The position numbers were made by a program, and so were the translations under genes. Positions 1-10,088 of a stretch of 64,000 bases of DNA are shown here, in pieces; the first letter of the stretch is position 1, and the number at the start of each line of letters is the position of its first letter. Location: contig CM068386.1 in the NCBI GenBank assembly GCA_034770075.1, positions 86,401,265 through 86,465,264 on the forward strand. Reading direction: 5' to 3'. The stretch comes from Aralia elata. Its lineage: Eukaryota; Streptophyta; Magnoliopsida; Apiales; Araliaceae. The notes under the pieces are model-generated. The model was not told the origin of the DNA, did not search any database, and saw only the letters and a program-made list of their open reading frames with translations.

Positions 1-129
1 TGTGTTTGAATTCTTTGTATTCTTTTTTGACTCCTTCAATTTATGTATATAGTAAATTAGTTTGACAAAAAGGTTTTGGTATGCAGATTCTACTCATCGT
101 TGGGTAGGAGCTGAAATAGGAGAGTCAAG

Positions 130-1570
130 ATGGATGCAGATAAGACAACAATTGCGCTCGAGGCTATCAACAAAGAAACTGTCGATTTGGTACATTTCTT
201 ATCGACTTATCAAGTTTCTGGTGCACCTAATTATAGTACATGGTATTACGCTATAGATTAGGTCTTGGATGATCTTTAGGCTTTACCAACAAATGAAGTA
301 TGATTCGTATAACATCTATTGATCTTTAATTACAATTGTTTGAATCATATGTTCAAACTAGCATCTAATTGGTTATTGCTCAAGTACCATAGGTCCACAT
401 GAAGGAAGATAAAATCCATGGTAGTTGTTAAAAGTTTTATAAATATTTATAGGGAGTATGAAGAATAAAAGTCTACTTAGCTCTTAGATATGTCTTCCCA
501 ATTACTTTGGTTATGATTAAAATATTGTATTGAAGAGTTAATGTAATTATACAAAATCTAAAAAGTTTTGTTAAGAAGTTATTATCCCTATTTCCGTCAT
601 CTTGAAGTTGTGATTAAGTATATGTCAAATATGTTCCCTGTTTCAAATAAGAATATTGATCTTCACTGGACTTGAAATGGAAAAGAGAACATGAAAAACA
701 CTTATTGTTTTTCTTCTCCAATATGTCTTCAAGGCAACTATAGTTATGTTTGCACAGTTTTGCTAATCAAACATCTGCCACTTTTGCTAACCAAACATTT
801 TCACTGGTAGGAAAATATACCTATTGAAGAAGTTCTTGAAAAGTTGAAATTAATGTACCACAACTGGTCTCACTTCTGATGAAGTTCAGAAGCATGTAGA
901 AGTGTTTGGACATAACAAACTTGAAGAAAAGGTCTATTGTTACTTCATTGATGTTTACTCTGTCGTGTACGGAAATTTACATTTTTAATATGTTCTTACC
1001 ATTTCTCTTAGTGTGTAATTATGTAAGAGGAGAGTAAAATACTCAAGTTTATGGGATTTATGTGGAATCTGTTGTCATGGGTTATGGAAGCGACATCCAT
1101 CATAGAAATCGCAATGGCTCATGGAGGCGTAAGTCCATAAAAATTTACTAGAATTACTTAGTGGAGCATATTTATTGAGGTGTCTAATTGCGCTGAACTA
1201 TGGTTTAAAATTCCTGTTTAGTTCTGTAAAACTCATGTGCAGGGCAAAGGAGTGGATTTCCATGACTTTCTTGGCATTCTAGTAGTCAATTCAACCATAA
1301 GTTTTATAGAGGAAAATAATGCGGGTAATGCAGCTGCAGCCCTGATGGCTAGGTTGGCCCCAAATGCTAAGGTTTGTCTTGTTGCAAAAAGAAATTAAAT
1401 TACAACCGATCCTTTTACACAACTTTTCATTCCTCTATCTTATCCTACTTGACCATTTAGGGTTTTGCTATTAAATCTTTCCATCAGATTTTACGTGATG
1501 GAAAATGGAGCGAGGAAGATGCATCTGTACTAGTCCTTGTAGACATTATTAGCATCAAACTAGGAGACAT
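130..1570 (+). pseudogene. Plasma-membrane H+-ATPase (P3A type) pseudogene, exons 1-5
   Basis: P3A ATPases pump protons out of plant cells at the plasma membrane. Exons read here: 130-189 (starts MDADKTTIALEAINKETVDL), 811-931 (IPIEEVLEKLK, then TGLTSDEVQKHVEVFG), 1029-1128 (SKILKFMGFMWNLLSWVMEA), 1243-1371 (STISFIEENNAGNAAAALMA) and 1488-1570 (LRDGKWSEEDASVLV, SIKLGDI). Boundaries are GT/AG. Exon 2 has a frameshift after EKLK; exon 4 lacks a few residues of the second membrane segment; PGD in exon 5 is changed to LVD. The last codon is split by element A and the gene resumes at 27301. The start was chosen because it matches the family N-terminus. A non-functional copy is nearly certain. Confidence 0.9.
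190..810 (+). other. Intron 1 of the H+-ATPase pseudogene
   Basis: This AT-rich stretch lies between the first two recognisable exons. It starts GTACAT after the codons for VDL and ends in TAG before the codons for ENIPIEE. I see no other gene or repeat in it. Confidence 0.7.
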
Positions 1571-4500
1571 TGTGACACCCCCAAATTCAGGTACCAATAC
1601 CTCGAATTTGATGCTCACGATAAAGAACATCACCACCTCTAAACAACATATATCAACCAATGCAGAATAAATAAACATATGTTGTTCATTATAAAAGGCT
1701 TACTACGGTCCCAAGGTCTGTAACCTTAAATAAATACATTCCAAAATACTCGAATAACATAAAAGAGTTCTATGATTACATAACAGAATAGTAACATATA
1801 AATGTTATTCACGCGGCTATTCTTTATGCTTCCTTTACCTTTATCCTTTTTGGAACTCTTCGGCTTAACTGCAATACGTTCATGATATTGCAAGGGTAAG
1901 CAACGAATTTGCTCAGCAAGTTTAACAATGAATAAAGAAGATATATCATGAGTGAATAAGAATAATAATCGCATAGTTCAACAATTTAAGAACCATGATG
2001 AGATAGCTGAATAACATAATTAACGTTCAAATGGAGAAATGAATATTGATTATTTACTGTTGAGTGGTCCAATAGACCTTGAACATTTGTCAAAGAGTCA
2101 ATCATTCAACTAACCCTTTTAAACCCTGGCATGTCAGTTGTACTTGAGGGGATCAACCTCTCGTATACCATTTATATGCATAACATTTAGCTCTGACCGT
2201 ATCGAATAACCAACACTTATAGTCCCCTATTAAGGGTTGCTCTCTCAGTCCGAGAATCCGCACCCACTACTACATTAGATAGCTTTCAAAAATGTTCAAC
2301 ATGCATATGTCTAGCCGAAACAAATGGCGTAGACTATTTATTAAACAATTCATGAATGAAGAACTTCAAATATTTTTCAGTTCAACAATAGAACAGAAAT
2401 TTAAATGCACAAAGTGTGAATATCAATAGTTACCATGGATGTGGAGTAATTAGCAATAATTAAGCCACTAACATGAGTGAAAACAAGAACTCGAGTTTGA
2501 GTTAGGAAACTTGCAACATATATAGATTCATAACAATAATCAAGAACTTGCACAATGTACAAAGTTGTGTAAGTTAGGAACTTGCAACATATATAGATTC
2601 ATAACAATAATCAGGAACTTGTATAATGTACAAACTTCTGTAAGTTAGGAACTTGCCTGATCTGCTGTTTACTATTTAATTCTATGGTTCTGCTCTTCAG
2701 ATAACCTACATTAGTAGTAAGTTACTCTATTATTAATCTCTGTCGAGCATAATAATCATTACAACATCAACATCTAGTATTTACGCAGCACCCTATTAAT
2801 ATACCACTCGTTTAGAAGTTTGACCGATCGCCCTTACGTCAAGTTATAACTTATACCAAATTTTCTTATTAACATCTTTTATTAATCTTATTCCTCCTTG
2901 TAACCGAGAACATCTTGACATAAATAAGCTAAAGCCTAACTTTAACTAGTTTTCCAGAGTGTCCTATGATCGGCGAATAGAATTCCATATAGGCTGACTC
3001 AGACGCCCAATACTTGTGTGGCTACTTTATGACTAGTTCGGCCACTCTACGGCCAGTTGTTCGGAGGATTCATTCTATGATTCGAATCAACTTATTGGGT
3101 TGGGTCATATTAAGTCTCTTGTTTTTAAGGAGTGACCTAGAGGTCAGTTTGAAAACAAAGTTCGAATTAGTAGTTAGTGACTTCGGGATCGGGATTTTGA
3201 ATCGATCGACCGATTAACTTCCAAAATTTGGTTGGGATTCGCCTTCGGACATTTCCACAGGGGTTCGGGATCGGTCGATGGACTTAGGTTTGACTCTTTG
3301 GGAGTCGGGGTTCGGTCTCAATGTCATTAGGACTAAGTTTCGGATCAATTTATATCAGTCATATGATATCGGTTAGGGACACGATCTGGAAGATTATGTT
3401 CATTTAGGAAAAATTAGGGTCTGGTACCGAACCAAACCCAGAGTAGATACTAAAGCCTTCGGGTTTGGGAGTTTGGCCTGGATGGCTTGTGGTTCTCAGG
3501 ATTATACGTTGGATTCCATTTCGGGAACCTCTCGTAGTTCGGGTTCGGATGACGAACTCCATCAGAATGGCTTTGGCATCCCGTTATTAATTATTATTAC
3601 ACCTTTTTGCTAGAATCGACGTTATATTTCTTTTGGCATTGTCCACCTTTTTATTGGTTTAACTAGGATTTGGTCAAAAGCCCTATTGACCACATTCAGG
3701 GTCTGCATAAACATGATCACAAAGCTACCACTCCCATGGTTTAACTAGGGTCCGGTCATGAGTTTTATTGTCCACACTTAAAGTTTGCAATGATTTATGA
3801 TCGTGAACAATGGGTACATACAGACTACAGTTCTAACTCTTAACATTATCGAGGCAAAGGAACTAAGGCCATATTTACCAGTTAAGCATGAATTACTCAA
3901 TATGTGCACATACAGGTACTCGACTCATAATAACTAAATGAAAGAAATGCTTAAGGTAGTAGAATCGTACCTCAAAGCCTTGACAGTTCTTTACACTCTC
4001 TTAGACTCTGCTCCTTTGAGTCGCGTGAGTTTCCCTTACGGATTACCTTTTACCTCTCAAACTCACAATAACACCCTTTGTAACAGAACTAACAATCTCA
4101 ACAAACTTATCAAATATAATATGAGCTCTATTTATAGAGAAACCTTTACGTACCCATCTGCTGGTTTCTACCCAAACCGTAGAACATGTTCATAATGACC
4201 ATACCCGTTAGTTAAGAGGGAGTTGGTGAAAAGTACTTACCAACTGTTTCCCCCGCCATACCCAAGGTAATTATCAAGCAAAGTAAGGGAATATGCCATT
4301 GGCCTAGGGAGGTTGCGTGCACTGCATGAAGGAACGGGTTCAACGCTGATTAAGATATAGTCAACTTAATTTGAGGATCAATTCCCAATTTGAGCTTACC
4401 GAATCAGACTTGGCAAAACTTTGCTATTGGTGTTGGTTTAAACTTACTGGGCTAGAGTATAAATACCCGATACATCCATTTTGGCCAATTAATGGACCAT

Positions 4501-4893
4501 CTTACACGTTCACAAGCAATTAGCTTAGATTGGGCTTGTTTAATAAACCAATTGGATTAGTCCATTATTAATAATTTCTTAGTGGAACTATATATCATTA
4601 TTACAAATCAAATTAAATAATTTACATAATCCAGTTTAACTTGTTAGAAACCAAGTTAATTAAATTATCACATGGCTCACTAACCTTATCAACAATTTGA
4701 TATTACATTACCTAGGTTGGTCCATTAATTTAATTAACCCATTAATTGGACCTTCCTTTAATTATATCATCACATAACTAAACAAACCAAGCTATCATAC
4801 AATGTTTTAGTTTAATCGCACAACGATTTAAAATTTTAATTCATCAATAATTAATTTCATTAATATAAGTTAAATATATTCACGATTATTACA
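1571..4893 (-). repeat. Element A 3' LTR (left copy)
   Basis: This 3.3-kb LTR starts TGTGACACCCCC and ends ATTACA next to a polypurine tract. It is collinear with 23962-27295, differing by scattered substitutions and small indels. It contains a 71-bp tandem repeat (unit begins AACTTGCAACATATATAG) in two copies at about 2509-2650; the other LTR has three. A short palindrome TTGCTCAGCAA lies at about 1909-1919. The short ORFs in this LTR look non-coding. Confidence 0.93.
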
Positions 4894-4911
4894 TTCTCCT
4901 CCCCTTATAAG
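4894..4911 (-). promoter_or_regulatory. Element A polypurine tract
   Basis: On the minus strand this reads CTTATAAGGGGAGGAGAA immediately before the 3' LTR. It follows a GGGGACGGAATTC context that is typical of the 3' end of Tekay/Del elements. It primes plus-strand DNA synthesis. Confidence 0.85.
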
Positions 4912-4940
4912 AATTCCGTCCCCGGAATTTTAACATAAAG

Positions 4941-6175
4941 TCACTCAAAAAGATGCCAAAAATTCTTCTTCATCCTTTTTTTTAATTCCCATGTAGCCTC
5001 TTCAGCCGTGTGGTTCCTCCAAAGTACTTTAACCGAATGTATAACCTTATTCTTTAACGTCTGCTCTTTCCTATCTAGGATTTGGACATGAATTTCTTCA
5101 TACGACAAATCTCTCTCGACTTGAATCGGCTCATAGGAGATCACGTGCTTATAGTCAAGTTTATATTGTCGTAATACCGAAACATGAAACACATTGTGAA
5201 TGTGCTCAAGTTCAGGAGGTAGAGCTACCTTGTACGCCACTTCACCCACTTGCTTCAGAATTTCGAATGGCCCTATGAACCTGGGGCTTAATTTCCCCTT
5301 CTTCCCAAACCTTAACTTCCCTTTCCAGGGAGATACCCTCAGAAATATAAAACTGCCAACTTCAAAATCTCGCTTCTGACGATGCAAATCGACATACTTC
5401 TTATGTCTGTCTTGAGCTGCTACCAAATGAGCTCTTATTACTCTGAGAACATCCAAGGTCTGCTGCATCAATTCTGGTCCCAACAGTCTTTGTTCACCAA
5501 CTTCATCCCAACACAGAGGTGTTCGGCACTTCCTTTCGTATAATGCTTCATATGGCGCCATGCCGATACTTGAATGATAACTGTTATTATAGGCAAACTC
5601 CGCCAATGGTAGGTGATTATCCCAGTTGCCTTTTAAATCCATCACACATGCTCTAAGCATTTCTTCAAGCATCTGAATCGTTCGTTCGCTTTTCCCATCC
5701 GTTTGAGGATGATACGCCATACTCAACCTCAACTGGGTTCCCAATCTTTCTTGAAGCGCGGATCTCTGTCAAACACAATAGATACCGGCACTCCATGTCG
5801 TGACACAATCTCTTTCAAATATAACTTTGCTAACTGCTCCATATTGTACCTTATCTTGATCGGTAGAAAATGTGCAGATTTAGTTAAACGATCCACAATT
5901 ACCCAGATCACATCGTAACCCTTCTGAGTAATTGGAAGTCCCACCATGAAATTCATCACGATGTGTTCCCATTTCCACTCCAAAATCTCTAATTGTTGCA
6001 GCAGCCCATCCGATTTTTGATGTTCTGCTTTAACCCTCTCACAAGTTAAACACCGTCCAACATATTCTATGACCTCTCTCTTCATGTTCGGCCACCAGAA
6101 GTGCTGACGCAAATCCTGATACATTTTAGTACTCCTAGGGTGTACCGAATACCTTATAGAATGAGCTTCCCACAT
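4941..6175 (-). pseudogene. Element A integrase with C-terminal chromodomain (broken)
   Basis: Integrase joins the cDNA to host DNA. At the N-terminal side (6175 downwards) are the zinc-finger cysteines (GRCLTCERVK) and the catalytic core. The first catalytic Asp is replaced by Asn (MNFMVGLP), the second is in VFDRDPRF, and the Glu is in HPQTDGKSERTIQ. A frameshift near 5730-5745 separates the second Asp from the Glu. A GPF/Y-like region (RFIGPFEILKQVGEVAYKV) at about 5220-5290 is followed by a chromodomain (VKVLWRNHTAEEATWELKK) at about 4960-5040. The chromodomain places the element among chromoviruses. The frameshift and the Asp-to-Asn change mean it is inactive. Confidence 0.9.
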
Positions 6176-6178
6176 AAT

Positions 6179-7980
6179 CTATTCTTTTAACTCCAGAACC
6201 AGCGGTATCCAGATCCTCCCTTCTAACCCTAACAGTCTCTTGCTATCAATCTTGAACTTCAAGTCTTCGCCTTCTGAGATTCGCTCCCTTATGGCAACAC
6301 CTTCTTTATCCTTTTCTTGAGCCTCTTTTATCTTGTTTAATAAAGTCGGTCTTGCCTCTACTGCGAACAACTTTCCATCTAAATCCTTCGAATACTTGAC
6401 CTCCAACTCCAATCTTTCCATATCCTTGATTAATTCTTCTTGGGTTGTTATCATCATCATCCTTTCTCTGCCCTTTCTACTTAGAGCATCAACTATTACA
6501 TTGGCTTTACCGGGATGGTATAGAATTTCACAATCGTAGTCTTTGATCAATTCTAACCATCTACCCTACCTCATGTTCAACTCCTTCTGCGTGAAGATAT
6601 ACTTCAGACTTTTGTGGTCCGTATATATTTCACACTTCTCTCCGTACAGATAGTGCCTCCAAATCTTCAAAGCAAACACCACTGCTGCTAGTTCCAGGTC
6701 ATGAGTCAGATATCCCTTCTCATAACCCTTCAGCTATCGTGACTCATACGCAATGACCCTCTTATGCTATATTAATACACACCCAAGGCCCTTGTGTGAC
6801 GCATCACTGTATACCATAAAACCGCCTGTATTATTTGGTAAGGATAACACAGGTGCTTCACTTAGTCGCTTCTTCAACTCCAAGAAACTCTCCTCACACT
6901 TCTCCGTCCATACAAACTTTACTGCCTTCCTCCTTGTGTGACGCATCACTATATACCATAAAACTGCCTGTATTATCTGGTAAGGATAACACAGGTGCTT
7001 CACTTAGTCGCTTCTTCAACTCCAAGAAACTCTCCTCACACTTCTCCATCCATATAAACTTTACTGCCTTCCTCCTTAAATTGGTTAGCGGCGTCGCTAT
7101 CTTCGAAATTTTTTGAATAAATCTCCGATAGTAACCCGCCAACCCTAAGAAACGTCTAACCTCCGTTGGCGTCTTTGGTTGCTCATAATTTACTATTGCT
7201 TCTACCTTTGAAGGATCTACTGAAACATTATCCTTGTCAATAACGTGTCCTAAAAATTGAACTCTCTCCAACTATAACTCACACTTTGAAAACCTTGCAT
7301 ATAGCTTCTCCTTTTTTAGCGTCTCCAGAACTATCCTCAAATGCTCAGTGTGCTCCTCCTCCGTCTTTGAGTAAACCAAAATGTTGTCTATGAACACGAT
7401 AGCAAACTTGTCCAAGCACTGCTTGAATACTCTATTCATCATGTCCATAAATGCTGCTGACGCGTTTGTCAGCCCGAACGACATCACCAGAAACTCAAAG
7501 TGACCGTATCGAGTTCTGAATGTTATCTTCGGTGTATCCTCTTTTCTCACCTTCAGTTGGTGATATCCCGTTCTCAAGTCAATCTTCGAAAAGTACTTAG
7601 CTCATTTCAATTGGTCAAACAGATCGTCTATCCTGGACAACAGGTACTTGTTCTTAATCGTAACCTTGTTCAACTCCCGGTAGTTGATACAAAGTCTTAG
7701 CGATCCATCCTTCTTCTTAACAAACAACAATGGTGCTCCCCAAGGAGATACACTTGGCTGAATGTACTTCTTATCCAATAACTCTTGTAGTTGTATCATC
7801 AATTCCTTTATCTCTGCCGGAGCCATCCTATATAGTGCTTTTGATATCGACGTTGTCCTCGGTACTAAGTTAATTACGAATTCCACCTCTTTATCCCGCA
7901 GTAAACCTGGTAGCTCATTTGGGAAAACATCTGGGAATCCCCTTACTGCAGATATCTATCCCACTTTACCCCCCACTCTC
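6179..7980 (-). pseudogene. Element A reverse transcriptase and RNase H (broken)
   Basis: RT motifs read downwards from 7886: RMAPAEIKELMIQLQELLDK, PWGAPLLFVKKKDGSLRLCI, YRELNKVTIKNKY, then FEFLVMSFGLTNASAAFMDM and FIDNILVYSK. The catalytic F/Y-x-D-D box reads FIDN, so the second Asp is lost. In-frame stops lie near 7602 and 7272. The connection region (RRFLGLAGYYRRFI) and the start of RNase H (FMVYSDASHKGLGCVLI) follow, but a 142-bp tandem duplication (6791-7074) shifts the frame. The 3' part, to 6179, holds the start of the integrase N-terminal region (DYDCEILYHPGKANVIVDAL). Non-functional. Confidence 0.9.
6791..7074. repeat. 142-bp tandem duplication inside the RT/RNase H region of A
   Basis: Copies at 6791-6932 and 6933-7074 both begin CTTGTGTGACGCATCACT and differ by only a few bases. 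They encode two versions of the segment KCEESFLELKKRLSEAPVLS through YSDASHK. The period is not a multiple of three, so the duplication shifts the frame. Confidence 0.93.
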
Positions 7981-8033
7981 TGAGTATCAACCACGTGAGC
8001 CAGATAACCTATGCTACCTTTTTTGAGCAATCT

Positions 8034-8751
8034 CTATGCTTGCATCATCGTCAGACAACAAGATTGTCTAGGCGATTTACTTCCATAGAATACAACATTC
8101 GACTTATTTGGAGTCTTCAGGTGTATACATTTCTTTTGGCAGTCAATCACAGCTTTATGATTAGACATCCAATCCATTCCAAGGATCACGTCAAATTCTC
8201 GTATACTTATCAGGATCAAGTATACGTACAGTTTAAACCCTCTTATTTCAGCACAACAATTCCTATGAACGAATTCTGCAGGGAAAACTTCGCTATTGGC
8301 TACTTCCACATTCATATGATTCTCTAATTTCTCACGAGGTAAGTTTAACCATTTAGCAAACTCATCTGACACAAACGAACAGGTAGCACCAGAATAATAA
8401 TACGTATACATTAAGATTATTGATCGGAATAATACCTGACACCACATCCTTTGATTCTATTGCATCTTGTACTGTCATATTGAAGGTGCATGTCATTGGC
8501 CTGTTCTGTTGTGTTGGTCCTCCGATAGTCAGCTTACTGTTGTTCTCGTGGTTAGCACTCCCTACATCGCTCTTCCTTTTTGGGCAATCCTTCCTCTGAT
8601 GATCTGAAGCTCTACAAGAAAAATAGTTTCCCTTATTTGCTTTGGGGCATTGCGCAGAAAAGTGCCCCGACTGACCACGGTTAAAACAGACTCCTTTTCC
8701 TTTCATACATTCACCACAGTGATTATTTCCACATCTTTCACACTTGCTTCC
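8034..8751 (-). pseudogene. Element A gag zinc knuckles and aspartic protease (broken)
   Basis: The minus strand below 8751 continues the gag ORF interrupted by element B. It has CCHC-type knuckles: VCFNRGQSGHFSAQC (second Cys changed to Arg) and FSCRASDHQRKDC (first Cys lost). A linker, CTFNMTVQDAIESKDVVSG, follows. The protease reads YYYSGATCSFVSDEFAKWLN and FDVILGMDWMSNHKAVIDC. The catalytic DSGA is YSGA here, so the active-site Asp is missing. A frameshift near 8400-8450 separates gag from protease. The last part (8034-8110) runs into the linker before RT. Confidence 0.87.
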
Positions 8752-9189
8752 TGTTGGGTCCTGGATTCGGATGACCCGACCCGACCTCGCGTGGAGGATC
8801 CGACCCTATGGAGGTTTGGGTTGGGCATAGCGATCCAGTTAAGGAATATAACTTCCTAACTGGATTGAATTATAACTTAACTGGAGTGGTTGTTATGATT
8901 TAATTGATAGGTGACATAACGTTTTACTATCCAGTGGGGTCCAGGTGTGATGAGTGGGTAATGAAGTATAAGTACAAGGCTTCCCTTTCCATTTCAAAGG
9001 TAATGCAAATTCTAACACTAAGCTACAAGCCTCAATTGTTAAAAATCTTGAGACAGCCTGTACTAATTCTCACGCCTAAGCTATCCCCCGGTGACAAAAC
9101 TGCCAGGAACTCTGAGTGTGATCTCATTATTGTGCAGGATTAGCGCGTTCTTAGTGATTGAAGCGCGTGATCAAATCTTGGCATTAACA
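8752..9189 (+). repeat. Element B 5' LTR
   Basis: This 438-bp LTR runs from TGTTGGGTCCTGG to GGCATTAACA. It matches 21197-21633 almost throughout, with scattered substitutions. Confidence 0.95.
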
Positions 9190-9190
9190 T

Positions 9191-9208
9191 TGGCGCTAGA
9201 AGGAGGGC
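9191..9208 (+). promoter_or_regulatory. Element B primer binding site
   Basis: TGGCGCTAGAAGGAGGG starts one base after the 5' LTR. The leading TGG fits a tRNA CCA end. I cannot name the tRNA with confidence. Confidence 0.75.
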
Positions 9209-9256
9209 CTTTAGTGTTATTCATCAATCACTGTTAAGATTGTAGAAAGAATAGAC

Positions 9257-9805
9257 ATGGTGAATACAGCTTTCAATAGAGGAGAAAGGTCAGCTGACTC
9301 TCATACCCCAACACATAGGTCGGTCCTTAACCGACTCAGGTCGTCGGCAATGGAGAGGTTGGGACCGAAGGGTCAGCCTAGGGCGCCTCTACAAGTCCAG
9401 TTTGCCCCGGTTCGCCGTCACTTGTTTCACACTAACCAGCAGACACCAGAACCATCGGCCCATATGGCGGGTAATCCGGCCCGAACTCTTGTCTATTCAG
9501 GTAGTAACGCTGATCATGGGGACAAGCGACAATGGATTCTGAATCAACAAAAGACGAACGATCAGAAGATAATGGAGGCCTTACGCTATCAACAACGTGA
9601 AATAGCTGAGTATTTGGCTAGGATGGAAGGAGGGGAAGAGGTCTTTTCAAGCCGACCCTATGGTCGACAACATACGGATCGGAGCCACTCCAGGACAAAT
9701 AGTTCGGATGGTTCCAAACCAGTTCGGAGCACGCATCATAGCCGTTCCCCAGTTCGGAGCACGCATCATAGTCGTTCCCCAGTTCGGAGCAGGCATCAAA
9801 GCCGC
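9257..9805 (+). pseudogene. Element B gag, 5' part, split by element C
   Basis: The ORF begins MVNTAFNRGERSADSHTPTH 67 bp after the LTR. The N-terminal part is basic and low in complexity. From about 9710 it enters 30-bp tandem repeats that each encode a ten-residue VRSTHHSRSP-like unit rich in RS dipeptides. Element C is inserted in the third repeat (after GCCGC) and gag resumes at 12912. The reading frame before the insertion is open. It would encode the capsid precursor that packages element RNA. Confidence 0.85.
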
Positions 9806-10075
9806 TGTGATATCCCGAATATTTATGCGATGCTAAAACAGGATATTAAATGATTACAATGAGTATGTTATGCAATGGCCCTTGGAGAAAGGAAGTGAAT
9901 GCTTTAAAGGATTAAAGAATATATAATACTCGAGGTGTTTCAAGTTTAAGTGAAGGCGATGAAATAAAACCTACACTAAGGTAATGCGTTGAAGTTATTC
10001 AACGATAATTGTGAAAGAGATTTAGTGAAAACTGAGTAAGGGAGGTTTCGTTGATTCCGAGGACGGAATCCTTAT

Positions 10076-10088
10076 AAGGAGGGAAGGA
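10076..10088 (+). promoter_or_regulatory. Element C polypurine tract
   Basis: AAGGAGGGAAGGA lies immediately before the 3' LTR of element C. Confidence 0.8.
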
